Shown here: positions 46,600-58,398 of the stretch, piece by piece
Position numbering within the stretch: position 1 is the first letter of the stretch
Layout of the letters: the number at the start of each line of letters is the position of its first letter
Assembly (NCBI RefSeq): GCF_016920785.2
Contig: NW_024609835.1
Coordinates: 24,803,838 to 24,867,837, forward strand
Length of the DNA stretch: 64,000 bases
Direction: 5' to 3'
Source: Ixodes scapularis
Taxonomy: Eukaryota; Arthropoda; Arachnida; Ixodida; Ixodidae
Notes under the pieces: model-generated
Told to the model about the DNA's origin: nothing
Seen by the model: only the letters and a program-made list of their open reading frames with translations
Database searches by the model: none
Made by a program: the position numbers and the translations under genes

Positions 46600-48880
46600 C
46601 TCTGTCGAATTTTTCAATTCTCACGTGAATAAATTAAAGGTATCGTAGTGTGTCTTGTAATTCAAACCGGGTTAATATGTTTGTAGGATATAAATCGTAC
46701 AATAATTGACATATTATAACTTGACCGAGAATGGCTCAAGCTAAACATCTGCTATATGTGACTCTCACTGGTTTTCATGCAGATGTCGTTGAGGCAGTGA
46801 TCGACCTTCCGCGCTCTCTGGATGAAAATACGTGAGCAGTAATTTGTTTATAAATGACACATCCAACTACGATACCGCTCTATCGCCTATTTGGCTAACG
46901 ACGCAAGGCGTTCGCAGACGCGTCGTTTTTTTCAAGAAACAGGTTCTTACGCATACTGGGTGCGCGGAGCCCCTTAGGCTAAAAAGGGGTGTTCTTTTGT
47001 GTGTGTTTTTAATTATTTGAGCAGGTTTAATGTCGCTATATTGTGTCTCGCTGAACGATGACCTACAGCCAAAAATACGAGCCACCAAGTCCAATCAAGA
47101 ACCAATTAGAAGCCACGTGGATCTGAGTGTGGGCGCCTTCTTCCACTGATAGGCGCCCACTAAAGCTACATCGTGGCATCCAACAAAGGGACCTTGGCTA
47201 CTTGCTTTGACTCTGGTTTGTCCTAATGTGGGACGAAGTATAAGGGCACACCAAAGCATTCTGAAGCGCAGTTTTTCTTTTTGACATGACGAGGTATTTA
47301 AAGTGACATTGAAGTGAACAAAAAACATTTTTGAAAGGATCTAATATTTTTTGTTGTAGGCCGTTTCCACTAATAAATGATTTAGAAATGATTTCGATAG
47401 AGATCGCCCTGCTCTAGGCCCTTCCCGGTGCTTACCGAACTAAGTACCTTTTTTCATCTTTGCTTAGTTGGGGCAATGATGGACGTGTGAGATGTTGCTT
47501 GTAAAATTGTCTCACCGTGCCGTAATAGTATTCATATCTGGACTATATATATTTTTATTGTTTTGTTTCAAAAACAAAGAGGCTAAATATAGTCATTATT
47601 ACTTTCAAAAATATCCTGAGATTGCTTTTTAACTTACGTTTTAAACGAAAACATACATACATAATTTTTATGAGTGCGAGTCGTTGTGCATTCATCGAGG
47701 TGTTTAGAGGAAGATCTCTTCAACCGGCATAGTTTTCAGCAAACAACTGCTGCTAGTACGCCCCCTCGTAAGCGCTGTGCGGGTGCTTGGGTTTGTAGCA
47801 GGACTTACCCAAGCCTAGCGTCCCACGTCGACTTGGTTGCTCGACCTACCTCGATTTGTGGTTTTGATCCATCGTGTTGGTGACGAATAAAAATATTTGT
47901 TCCCGTAAAAGCGGCCCAGCTGCTCTATGAATCCTACAACCGTCGTGATCGCCACAATGACTTCAAAACCGAGAAGATACCTGCGCAGGTATGAATTTGC
48001 GAGTCATTTGGCATGAGCCAATGGACCTTTTCCACATACCGACGGCACCAGGCGGTGGCTGCACGAAGTAAAAATCGAGCAAGTGACCTACCTGCGCTAC
48101 CAATCGATACTGGGAGCTACGCTACCAGTTGCTTCGCTTTCTGAGCTGCGTCGCGTGCCCAACGCGACTTTAAAGAGGGAAATTCGTAGCGTCCACCCAA
48201 ACGTCGTGTTTTTCTTTCCGTCCACTTTCTTTTTTTGTGTAACACATTTATATATATGCTGCAATTACGTGTTCTACTCGTCGATCTACAGCCTCATTCC
48301 GAATTTCCTCGATTTTTCGTGCCGACTTCCACCGCTTGGCATCGGGCGCTCGCGCGTGCGCAGAACGCTTCTCGGAAAAGGTCCATTGGGCGTTCGTCTC
48401 GCATCGAGTTCCTCTATGTTCCCGTCGCATGCTACTAGAGCGAGAATTTTACGTGCGTTATAATTGTATGTCTTTACGCTTACCCACCTTGCTCGCAAGT
48501 GTCAATATACGCTGATACGCATCAATATACGCTATTGATATACGCATCAATATACGCTGATAGACGCTTCTTTTGTACGGTGGCTTCTGTACGATGAAAC
48601 GCTAGAACGTCGCTTTCATGGTCGCGTCTTCTGAGCGTGGCAGAAGTTTCTAGACTGGGGCAGAATAGCACACGGACGGAGGCGAAAACGGACGCCAACG
48701 CGCAGCTTTGGTGTCCGCGTCTCACGTGCATTGTACACGACGATGGACTGTGGTGAAGTATAGCTGACGATGGCGGGGGCTGCTGCCGCGCGTCTGCTCG
48801 CACGACTAGCAGGCGATGTGTCAGACGCCAGACTAAGACGAACCGGACGTCGCGAAAGGGAGACTTTCGAGCGTGTTCGT
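46600..48880. other. No supported gene
   Basis: Open frames at 47674-47883 and 48083-48463 are not recognisable. Around 48505-48560 ATATACGC(T/A) units are repeated in tandem (CAATATACGCTGATA-like). Otherwise unremarkable. Confidence 0.4.
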
Positions 48881-48888
48881 ACGAGCAG

Positions 48889-49535
48889 CCCAGAGCCGTA
48901 TATGTAGAGAGTTTGGTCAATGGGAGGCGCGGGCAGAGCTAGGGCGTGCGGCAGACTCGGAAAGAGGGCTTGGCATGCTCTTTTGAGCAACCAGAAGCCG
49001 AAAAGAATACCCTAGCGGTGGTAGCGACAAACAGTTCTGATCAAAGGACTATGTTCGTATATGGTTTTAATAAGCGCGCAACAGTGAAATGGAGTAACTC
49101 TTTGTGGTTGAAAATATGGGTCACGTGGTGTTTTGATCATGATCATGCAGAAAGTTGTAAGAAACGAATGCGCCGCTCAACTCTGTTTTGCGCGGACAGT
49201 TTGTGACCGCTCGGACGGCAGCTTCCCGGCCCTCGGCGCTTGGCGTACGAATTATGTCGACCGTTCCGCTAGTCGCACGCTTCCACCATCATTTCGGGTG
49301 AGCGTGATTGAAACATCACGTGTACCATAGCCATCGAGAGTTACTTCAATGCAGTTATCAGGTTTATTTCTCGCGACCACCGCCAGGGTATGATTTCCGG
49401 CTTCTGGTTGGTCACATTCGAATTTCTGAAGACGCCCTGGAACACGCCCAGCCCGATTTCGGCCAATGGCGCCTCCTCATTTGTCTCCTATACTTCCCAA
49501 CGAATGGCCAAACTCTCTACATATACGGCTCTGGG
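48889..49535. mobile_element. TIR element, 647 bp, with 28-bp perfect ends
   Basis: The first 28 bases (start CCCAGAGCCGTATATGTAGA) at 48889-48916 are exactly complemented at 49508-49535. GCAG flanks both sides (48885-48888 and 49536-49539), a possible 4-bp target duplication. The body has no transposase. The superfamily is not assigned. Confidence 0.8.
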
Positions 49536-49747
49536 GCAGCCAAGTCAATCCAGTAGTACCGGGCGGGGCCTCTGATCTGTGGGCGTGCCGTTACCTTCAC
49601 ATAAGTTGAGTCTAATGGCGTAAACTTTGGGCAAAAAAGTTTTTTTTTTTCTTTTGCTTTCAACGATAAAGAAAACAAATACGTGTTCCAAATCAGCTTT
49701 CAAAATAACAGATTGTTTTACATTCACTGTCCCTTTAAATCAGAGGT

Positions 49748-49822
49748 ACAGCTGCAACGGAAAAAGTGTAGCACAAATGACCGACGACCGGAGCGGCAAA
49801 ATCGCGACACGCGGCGCTATTG
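49748..49822 (+). repeat. Copy 1 of a 75-bp sequence repeated inverted at 51757
   Basis: Starts ACAGCTGCAACGG and ends ATCGCGACACGCGGCGCTAT. It matches the reverse complement of 51757-51831 with about seven differences. Confidence 0.85.
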
Positions 49823-49829
49823 TTCCCGA

Positions 49830-51000
49830 GCGAGAGGGCCAGTCACGTTCCATGTCTTAGAGGGGCCCTGCAATCATATTTAAGCGTCTACCTTTTTTGC
49901 GGTTCCCACGTCTCTTGGGGTTCGGAAAAGCCAGCGGGCACGGAGAGAGTAACTAAATATCAGTGCGTTATATTTTAACCGGACGACGCGGAAACCTCTT
50001 CCACCGACGAGGGCGACCCGCGGTGCCGAAAGCGCGCAAAACGTGACGTCTTTGGTCTTCGGCTTACTAGTGGTCAGAGCCGCTAAAAGATTCTTTTTAG
50101 TCACAATACAAAACGCAAGTGGCGCGAATCGTTTCAATTATTTATTAAAGTAGTTTTTTTTTTTTTTTTGTATTTTAGATCAGAAAGGAAACGAATACAG
50201 TTTATAAAGTACGGAAACAAGAAATGACCCGTCGACATACCCGCCACCATGCGGTGGAAAAGGCCGCGCACACTAGAAAAGAGTAGTGGGATCAGGCGCC
50301 GGACACGGAAAGGTCCCGGATGTACGCGGCGGCGCTGCGGTCGTATGGGCAGGAGGATCCGACCGGCTCCGAGCGTTCCGAAGGCCTTTGGCGAGAAGCC
50401 TTGTCTCGCGGTTCGGCCGTTTTGCGGTATGGCAGCGCGAAATGGCTCCCATTCTGAACTGATCTTTGCCCCGTGTTTGCTGTCGTTTGTGGCCAATGGA
50501 GTGTCATGCCAAATTAGTGTTTAATCGCGCAGCAAATGCAATGAAAGCCGCTCTGGCTGCCCGCTGCATACAGCTTATCCAGAAGATGCTTTAGTGGCGC
50601 CCTCTCGCACCGTCGACACGGAGTGCGGCAGCCGTGAGCGCTCGCTGAGCTCGCTACCCCTCCTCTAGTTCACGGCCACTCAAGCAACCAAGGACGTCAT
50701 GACGGAGGTTTTTTTTGCTTGTTTTTGTAATTTTAATTTGCCTATAACTTTTAAAATAAAGCCTATTTCAAGAAAAGAAAAGTTTCACTAAGTTACTACG
50801 TTCAGTGTGCTCAGGTTCGGTGCAAATTAAGAACAAGTTAAAAAAAAGTCCTTTAACGCGGGGGTGGCCGGTTGAAAGCAGCCCATCTTAAAACCCGTAT
50901 TTTGAAAGCTATCTTATCGTTTACTTTTCTGCCGGCCACCCCAGCGGTGAGGTATGGAACGTGACTGCCACTCTTGCTATCGGCGTGCCAGGGGAAAATA
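49830..51000. other. No supported gene; possible processed transcript on minus strand
   Basis: A minus-strand run ends in about 15 A (plus-strand T run at 50153-50169), preceded by a GC-rich 350-bp segment open on both strands. It could be a SINE or processed pseudogene with poly(A). No parent gene recognised. Confidence 0.3.
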
Positions 51001-51005
51001 GCGCC

Positions 51006-51716
51006 TTATACAATCTTGTGCGAAGCAAGGACGAGGACAAAAGAAGAGAACAGGACACAACAACGGAATTTTATTGAATACGTGTTCCGGTATTTATAGT
51101 CTCAACCATCGTCACAATGGCAACAAACAAAACGACAAAAGCAAAGGAAAACGACCATCACAGAGCAAAATAGAAAAAAATAGCACTATCTCGTTCTCAT
51201 GAAAACCAGTGCCTGCCACAGGACGTTGTCCTGTGGCACGCACTACATCGGGCAGACGGGGCGCTGCCTAAATGATCGGCTTCGCGAGCACAATATCAAC
51301 GTGCAAAAACAGAACCGTGGCTTTCTTGACTTTCATTGCAGGACATGCGGTTGTACCCCACTGTTGGATGGATGCGCAAAGTTGTGGAATGAAAGTCGGC
51401 GTTAACACGCGAAATCATAGAAGCCGAGCACATTGAATATTTAGGAGACACGTGTTTTGCTATGCCATCAATTGCGTTATCGGAGAAGGAATTGGTTTTC
51501 CTGAGAACGAGATCATCACAGAGCATAATTTTTGAAATTATGCTCTGTGATGGTCGTTTTCCTTTGCATTTGTCGTTTTGTTTGTGGTCATTGTGACGAT
51601 GGCTGAGACTATAAATACCGGAACACGTATTCGATAAAATTCAGTTGAAATGTCCGCCTTGTTGTGTCCTGCTCTCTTCTTTTGTCCTCGTCCTTGCTGC
51701 GCACAAGATCGTATAA
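51006..51716 (+). mobile_element. Penelope-like element 3' part within inverted terminal repeats
   Basis: Arms 51006-51172 and 51541-51716 are inverted copies with small differences; landmarks are TTATACAATCTTGTGCG, AAGGACGAGGACAAAAGAAG, ACACGTATT...ATAGTCTCA and ACGACCATCACAGAG. Between them lies the GIY-YIG domain. Terminal repeats in inverted orientation are a known feature of Penelope-like elements. The RT is missing, so this is a truncated insertion. Confidence 0.82.
51199..51536 (+). pseudogene. GIY-YIG endonuclease domain of a Penelope-like element
   Basis: The endonuclease cleaves target DNA for Penelope retrotransposition. From 51199 the frame has LSCGTHYIGQTGRCLNDRLR, the GIY-YIG core with the conserved Arg, then a Cys-rich part (CRTCGC). 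After a frameshift near 51395 it continues as TREIIEAEHIEYLGD and MPSIALSEKELVFLRT, which is the usual C-terminus. The RT that should precede it is absent because the left inverted repeat abuts directly. No full protein can be made. Confidence 0.8.
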
Positions 51717-51756
51717 TGTGTCAAACCAACTCGGCCAAAGAACCACTCTTCTGGAG

Positions 51757-51831
51757 CAATAGCGCCGCGTGTCGCGATTTTGTCGCTCCGGTCATCGGTC
51801 ACTTGTGCTACTCTTTTTCCGCTGCAGCTGT
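51757..51831 (-). repeat. Copy 2 of the 75-bp inverted sequence
   Basis: Reverse-complement partner of 49748-49822, about 2 kb away. It starts immediately outside the Penelope inverted repeat. Confidence 0.85.
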
Positions 51832-52073
51832 ACTTCATTAGCAAAGAGTTTCAAGGTGATGTAAAAACAATGCCACCAACTGTACATCAAGATTCCAAGA
51901 TTCGCCTAAAAAAATGTGTCACAGCTACATTTACTGTTACGATAATAAAAATGTTTCTTCCAAATAGTAATAAAACTTCAAATCTTTCATTACTGCATTT
52001 ATTAATAAAGTCGTGGTAGCGCAATATTAGACACTCTACTGCTTTTGTGACGCCGCTTCGCTGGAAATATCTT

Positions 52074-52145
52074 CTAACTCAGTGTACCGTTTATACCGTA
52101 CTGTCACATATGTGACAGTACGGTATAAACGGTACACTGAGTTAG
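52074..52145. repeat. Perfect 72-bp palindrome without spacer
   Basis: Two 36-bp arms, 52074-52109 and 52110-52145, are exact reverse complements centred on CATATG. The left arm starts CTAACTCAGTGTACCG. Perfect palindromes of this length are unstable in bacterial clones and are expected to mutate unless recent. Confidence 0.98.
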
Positions 52146-52201
52146 GTGCATCATATATATGATGCACATGTGTGTGCACATGCGCATCATATATATGATG
52201 C
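52146..52201. repeat. Adjoining short palindromes
   Basis: 52146-52167 is a 22-bp perfect palindrome (GTGCATCATATA...), and 52184-52201 repeats its 18-bp core. Between them is TGTGTGCACA. Together with the 72-bp palindrome they form a cluster of about 130 bp. Confidence 0.95.
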
Positions 52202-52209
52202 ACATTTAT

Positions 52210-53460
52210 GGGAAATATAAGGTATATTAAATAATAAAATAATAATACACTGTCTAATGTACAATGCGCGAAACTCTGAACGCGAAAAAAAAACAAAAAA
52301 CTAATATATATATTTCCTGCATCTTGCTCAGTAAGTACACAATTTTTGCGCATATGCTTTTTAGTCTCGCAAAAAGCACCTAACAAAACAAACAAACAAA
52401 AAAATCGACGCACAATTGTCTCGTTTTGCAGTTTCCCTCGATGCCTGTTCTCGCCTTTGTGTTTCCTCCGAACACCACGCTGAGCAAACGCCAAGTGGGG
52501 AGCGGCGGCGGCGGCGACAGTGGCGGCTGCTTCGAAAGCAGATTTTTACACACTGGAAACAAAGCTCCTTTGACAGTACAGGATTCACCCAAAGACCTTC
52601 CTCCCCTTCCTCCCCTCGACGTGCAGGGATTACAAACTTGCCCGGAGGGATCCGCGCTCCGGTTGCTCCGAGTAAAGCAGTCACGTTCAATGTCGGTCTC
52701 CCGTCCCCTTGTCCCCGTTGGAGCGGAAGGTGGCGGTGTTTGAAAAGCGGCTGCGAAGAGTCGCGCTCTCGGCTTCTGGCCCGACACGACATCTCTATAC
52801 TTTGCGCCACCGTTTTAGGACACCGCAGATGATGCTACAGTTCGTTTCAAGAAACCAATCCGGAGCCGTTACAGCGTGAATTGTCCTGGTGATTGGTCAC
52901 GCAGATTCGCGGTAGTAGGAGGTCAGGTGTCACGCTGCTTGTTCCCGACTGCCTTGTAAACGATTTTCTAACGTTCGCTGGAGTTGACACAATACTTTAA
53001 GAAACGTGGAGCACGTATTTTCCCAGCAAGGGGCTTGGGGGAGCCAATCACTGCAATCAATGGGGGTAATTCTTCTAATAACGAGGCTTGAAATACGTTT
53101 AGATTTAGAAAAGTTCTCTGCCCTTTGACAGTGTGCAAGATATTTCACCATGCTCAGTGCCACAGCTCGTGTCGCAGAAAATCTGTCATTTAGTGGCGTG
53201 ACGAGAAAAAGCCGACGTCGGTGGCGTGACGAGAAACGCCGGCGTCGTTGGCGTGCCTCGAAAATACTGATTGGTAGATAGGGTCATGACGTCACAGCCA
53301 CATGGCCTCGCGCCGGAATTGTAAACAACTTACAACGCTCACGTGAAACGTGACGTCTCGCGCGGAAAGTGCATAAAAACTTGACATGTAATGCGAAATA
53401 AAGGCCGCCGCATGTCTTAAATGATTTCACTTTATATAGTAATTATTTTGCCTTAGAGAA
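52210..53460. other. No supported gene; GC-rich 52.4-52.8 kb
   Basis: 52361-52832 is open on both strands for 105-150 codons because it is GC-rich and poor in stops. It contains CGG/GGC-rich repeats and no domain I recognise. It may be a CpG-rich promoter or exon. The remainder is mixed. Confidence 0.35.
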
Positions 53461-53478
53461 AGATTTGAAAAAAAAAAA

Positions 53479-53550
53479 TTAAGCGCGATTCGAACCCACG
53501 ACCCTCCGGTTGCGAGCCAGACACGCTAGTAAGAAGGCCATGCAAGGCAC
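53479..53550 (-). tRNA. tRNA-Ala-like sequence (relic or tRNA-derived SINE head)
   Basis: On the minus strand the anticodon arm TCTGG-CTCGCAA-CCGGA gives anticodon CGC (Ala). A 5-base variable region and a T arm with loop TTCGAAT follow, with one stem mismatch; the B box GGTTCGAATC is near-perfect. An A-box-like TGGCCTTCTTACTAGCG lies at the expected distance. A run of 11 T directly after it could act as Pol III terminator. The acceptor strands do not pair, so I call it a relic or SINE head. The full-length LINE sits in it: TSD bases 53536-53550 are its 5' part. Confidence 0.5.
53536..53550. repeat. Target-site duplication of the LINE, right copy in element sense
   Basis: GGCCATGCAAGGCAC, identical to 58399-58413, abutting the poly(A) end (poly-T on plus) of the minus-strand LINE. 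Confidence 0.95.
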
Positions 53551-53658
53551 TTTTTTTTTCTTTTTTTTTTCTTTATTGTGTAAAAACACACATAGCACAA
53601 CAAACACGACACACAAGGTTAAAACTCCAAGGACCCTAACTTGGACCCGTTCGCGGCG

Positions 53659-56600
53659 CTAAATCTCTCTCATGTCCATCAGCTTATTCAGCAGGCCAAT
53701 CCACTCAGGCGGGGTCTCAGTTTTTTCAAGAACACTTTTTACCTGAGCTACAAGCTCGATAGAGTATAATCGCGCCGATTTTGGTTGAACCTCCGCGTGT
53801 CGTACCGCTAAGCGTGACCGCCACAGACTGTACAGCCCTAGCGCCATAGACATGTCATGTGGCACGTTATCCCCTTCTCTATTGGAAGAAACCTAATTGT
53901 GAAATCGTCAACGCATATATCTTTTTTCAGGGTTCGCTGTAACACATCCCAAAAAAAGACAGCGTCCCAACAGTGCACGAAGACGTGTTCGATCGTCTCC
54001 GGCTGTCGGCAAAGCAGGCAGTTTACACCCCATGGGACCTACAACCCACGCTCCTGAAGCCAGACCTTTACTGGCAAGGTGGAGCTGTGCAGCCGAAAGA
54101 AAAACGTTTTGACTGCCGGCGGCACACACATTCTCTTAACACGGGCTAGTACATCTTGTCCAGGTCCTGAGATGTACTGCAGACGGTACAGTGGCACAGG
54201 AAAAAGTACATCAAGAAGGTCTCGCGTCAGTCTTTTACGCGTGACAGTCGCCAGGTACTCACGCGAAAATCTTACATTCAAAAAATAAAAAGAATCAACA
54301 ACCTCCTTTACGAAACCAACTAGTTTTGCCGATGGGCCAAACTCTGAAGTTATAACAAAAGACGGTAGGGCTTCTGCTAGTCGGGTCTGTATCATAACTT
54401 GCAACAGCGGGTTCTGTTGATCCCCCAGAAAAAGAAAACGAGAAACAGTTTTCCGAACAAAAAGATGGCCAAGCCCGACGCCTCCTTTGGATACACGGTG
54501 GAAAAGGTTATCACGGCACATGGGTTCACTACCCCGCAACCAAACAAACAGCGCAAAAACTCGGTGCATCTTCTGGATGCTGCTCCTCGAGCACCGCATG
54601 ACTTGCAGAACATACCATATCTTTGCAGTTAAAGATACATTGCACACAGTCGCGCGAGTAAATATGGACAAATTGCGGTTACAAGTCTTTTTCCTGAGGT
54701 CTTCGACGACACTCTCTCAATACGGTTTTGTGCTCTTAATGTGCTGCAAGGGGGCTCCCAGATACTTGCACGGAATCGTGCTCCATCTTATTCTATCAAA
54801 CTGTGCTGGCGTTGTAGCCCACTCACCATGCCATAATCCAGAGCATTTCTCTAGGTTAACTGCAGCCCCCGTTGCCACACAGAACGTAGAGCACAGCTTT
54901 AAAACTTCCGTAACACTTTTCTTGTCAGAACAAAAAAGCGCGATATCATCCGCGTATGACAATACTTTAATTTCAACACAACCCATAAAAAAACCGGCCA
55001 CGTTCTTGCTTTGAATGACACTTGAACAAAGTGGCTTTAAGTGCAACGAGAACAATAAAGGTGACAAGGGACATCCCTGTCTAACAGAGGACAAAACAGG
55101 TATTTTATGTGTTAAAGAATTGTTTACGACCAGTTTAGTGGTGCACCCAGTGTACGCCATACGTATCCCGTCATATAAAACTTTCCCAACATTCGCCCTT
55201 TTTAGAACAGCCCAAATAACAGCGTGGTGAACACGATCAAATGCCTTCTGCATATCTACTTGGATCATTGCTACTTGGCCGCCTTCACTACTAACACACT
55301 CTAATATTGATCGCGCTACATGAATGTTTGACTGTATCGATCGGCCCCTAATACCACATGTTTGGTGCTCCCCAACTAATTCTTGAATAACATGCTGCAG
55401 TCTACTAGTTAAAACGCGCGCGAAAATTTTATAGTCAACATTACACAATGTAATGGGTAGATACTCAGTTACACGTCTTGCCTGCACAGTATCGGGCGTC
55501 TTTGGTATCAGCACAGTATGCGTCTGTACAAAAGAAGGCGGCAAAGCTTTAAGAGAATACGCTTCACGAATAACCTCTAAAAAAAAGGGGCAACGTGCAT
55601 TTTTAAATTCCTTAAAAAATTCTCCGCTTAATCCAACAGGCCCTGGTGTTTTATGAGACGACAAGCCGTCAAAGGCACGCTCAAGCTCTTCAAGTGTGAT
55701 TGGCTCTTGTACTGTTCTCTTACATCATCCGATAGCTGCGGTACTCTCTCCAGTAACATCGCGAGCTTATCTTTGTCTACAATAACATTTACACCACCAA
55801 ATAGTTGCGAGTAATAATCAGTGAAAACGCATTCAATAAAATCTGTGTCACTGCTCGTGGCTCCCTCATGGTAAATAGCCGGGATTTCCTTACTAATTGC
55901 ATGTTTCTGTTCTTCGTCTAGAGCCCTCCGCGTGGGTTGCTCACCTAACAAAAACTTTTCAGCACGCGCTCGCACAATTGCTCCGCGGTAGCGCTCCTGA
56001 TGGAAAGAGTCCAGCTTCGCCCTTAGATTCTTAATTTCGTCCTCCACTGCACCCGGTCTACTGTTTTCACTTTTGAAAAGTTCGTTTAAAGACATTTTCG
56101 GTTCTTTCTCCTCTCTTCTCGCCTCACGCTGTAAATACGAGGACCTTTCAATCACTATTTGCTTAACCTCTTCCTTAAAGTATTCCCATTTTTCAAGGAG
56201 ACATGTATCTTTCCTTGAGATCATTTTGTTCAGAATATCGCTAACACCTCTGACAAAGTCGTCATCCTTTAGCAATGTGCTGTTGATTTTCCAAAGCTGC
56301 CAATGAAACTTTTTCTTTCGCGATTCTTTTTTCCCAAGCGTCACGCTCACTAAACAGTGGTCTGTAAAAAAAAATGGGCGTCACTTTATAATCTGCTGTC
56401 CTGCTGATAACCTCAGTTGAAACGTAAATGCGATCTAATCGCCAGTGGGATGCCCGCTGATATTACGTAAAATGAAACCTGCCTCGGATTGCCCTTGCGC
56501 GCGCTACATCTTCAAGACAGTGCTCTTGCAACAATTCGACGAGCATTTCTGCGCTGATATCTCGGTTTTCCCTCGTCGATGCCCTATCTTCCGGGCTGCA

Positions 56601-57110
56601 GACGCAATTGAAATCATCCATGAGAACGACGACCTTATCACACTGCAAGTACGATTTTAAGAATTCAAAGAAAACTGTTCTTTCATTAGCTCTGTTGGGT
56701 GCATAGACACGCATAACACGCCACTCGCGATTAAATAAGATAAAATCGCACAGTATGAATCGGCCTCGTTTGTCCAAGACTACACGCAAGTCTCGCAGCG
56801 GCACAGACTTTCTAAGAAGCAAAAAACATCCCGCCGACATACCTACTGCATGGCTTACACACACCTCATAATTGCCTAAAAGGGGGCATAGCGCTTGTTC
56901 TATGTCGCTATTCGAGGACATTTTCGTTTCCTGCACAGCAAGAAAGTCTATTTGGTGGTCAGCGAGTAGGCGTTGCAGTTGGTACTGCTTTTTTCGCGAG
57001 TTCAAGCCACGTACATTTAATGCTGCGAACCGAATCGGCTCGCGAAAATCCAGCGTGCTCGATACGTAAGGCGTCATACGACGTGATTGTAATAAAATCC
57101 CTCTAAACAA
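53659..57110 (-). pseudogene. LINE ORF2: endonuclease, reverse transcriptase, C-terminal CCHC
   Basis: The endonuclease has LNVRGLN, AVQETK, MDDFNCV, DRIYVS and TDHCLV, all the expected APE motifs. The RT has HKTPGPVGLSGEFFK, VDMQKAFDRV, RQGCPLSPLLF and the catalytic SYADDIALF. The C-terminus carries CLLCRQPETIEHVFVHC, spacing C-x2-C-x7-H-x4-C as in L1/Tx1 proteins. Lesions: TAA at 56465-56463, a frameshift near 56370 in a T run, one near 55710, TGA at 54719-54717 (Trp expected), TAG near 54040, and a frameshift in a G run near 53880. Every catalytic residue I checked is present, so inactivation is by stops and indels only. Confidence 0.9.
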
Positions 57111-57162
57111 AAGCTAATAAAAAAAACAGTATCGCTTAACACACGTTTTCACAGCAAGCCAC

Positions 57163-58360
57163 TCACTGTGGTTTGCCTTTCCGACAGTCATCAGGCGAGT
57201 TACGAGGCTTGACTTGGACACGAATCTTTTTCAATCCAGCCTCGTGTTGCGTCGTCGTGCCGGTCCCTTCTACTTCTGTGTCTTCCATGGATGGCGTTGA
57301 GTCCCTCATTCGCTTGACAACCTGGCTCATCTCGACGTCGACGTTTGGCACCGGAACCGCGGGGCCTTGACTTCCGCTGCCGTCGTTGCCGTCGCTCGGT
57401 GGTCTTGCGTCAGGTGTCTTCTTAGTTTTCTCACCCGTTCCTTCTGCCCCTTGCATAGCTGTCTCATGAGCACTCGTTTGCGCTTCAGGGACAGGGAGTC
57501 GGACAGTCTCTGGGCCGTCCGGCCCCGCTCCCTTAAATGGATGAGGCACGGCCGGCGCGGACGCACCAACTTCCTCCTCCGCTTCGGCGTCGTCCATCAT
57601 GTAGTCTGTCTGGTCCTCTGCCTTGCGGTCACGGGCCATTGTGGCATAGGTCCTGATGCAGTCCGTTGCCTCGTGGCCATAACGGTGACAGTCCGCGCAG
57701 CGGGGAACACGGCAGTCCCGGCGAATGTGTCCCGTACGACGACACCGAAGGCAGAGCGGCGCGCGTCCTGGCACTACAACGAGCACCTTACACCCTTCCA
57801 GGCGAAGCTCGTGGGGTAGGCTGTCGACGGTGTAGCCTTCTCTGAGGGTCAGGCATACACTACGGGTGTTGGATTCAACGGCCTCAAATCCCCTTTCCCG
57901 GAAGAGGTCTCTGGTGATCTCGGAGACCTTGCCATAACGCTCCAGCTTTTTTTGCACCTGGCAATTCGGGACGTCGTACGGGACCCAGTGAAGCTTGACA
58001 TTCACGGCAGTGTTCGCCGGGTCGATGACGAGGCACCGCCCCCTCTTGATCGTCAGTTCCTTGGCGTCGACCAAGTTTTTGCTTGGCAGCCAGCGAATGC
58101 ATCCTAAACATCCAGACGTGGTTCATCTGGTGGGGCCCGGCACTTGCCAGGTTTTTCAACACACCCAGCCGCTCGAGTTCCTAACGAAAGTCTTGCACCC
58201 GGTAGGGCCTTCCTTTTACATCACAATGCAGGAAGACAGCATTGGTAATCACGTACCCGGTTGACAGTTGAGGCAGAATAATCTGATAATCCGCAGCGGT
58301 TACAGCGACAGACGTACCACGGCCTGACGCGGCCGTTATCACCGCTCCGTCGGAGCTCAT
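57163..58360 (-). pseudogene. LINE ORF1 (CCHC nucleic-acid-binding protein)
   Basis: ORF1 proteins coat LINE RNA. I start at ATG 58360 (MSSDGAVITAASG). An in-frame TAG (58183-58181, probably from CAG) lies after VQDFR. Near 58075 a one-base change in an A run shifts the frame into VDAKELTIKRG. The middle has a pair of zinc knuckles, CLRCRRTGHIRRDC and CADCHRYGHEATDC, after a globular region. The C-terminal 150 residues are acidic and Pro/Thr/Gly-rich, ending in a basic patch. The stop lies about 50 bp before ORF2. Only two lesions separate it from an open frame. Confidence 0.87.
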
Positions 58361-58398
58361 GTTATTACAACCGTCTCGGTCGAGCGTCGGAAGTGGAA

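Larger units (their letters stand above)
53551..58398 (-). mobile_element. Full-length L1/Tx1-type LINE with 15-bp target duplication
   Basis: The element runs from 58398 down to a poly(A)-like tail (53551-53570, T/C run on plus) preceded by AATAAA. GGCCATGCAAGGCAC flanks both ends. It encodes ORF1 (58360-57163) with zinc knuckles and ORF2 (57110-53659) with APE endonuclease, RT and a C-terminal zinc motif: the full layout of L1/Tx1-group LINEs. The short 5' leader (about 40 bp) is intact. A handful of stops and frameshifts make it inactive, but the overall completeness and perfect duplication suggest recent insertion. Confidence 0.93.

Noticed and set aside
52074..52145. Viral or plasmid replication origin, or telomeric hairpin
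   Set aside because: No replication genes or other viral features nearby; a recent palindrome or artefact is simpler.
52361..52832. Overlapping 105-150-codon frames on both strands
   Set aside because: GC-rich DNA lacks stop codons in all frames; no frame looks like a protein.
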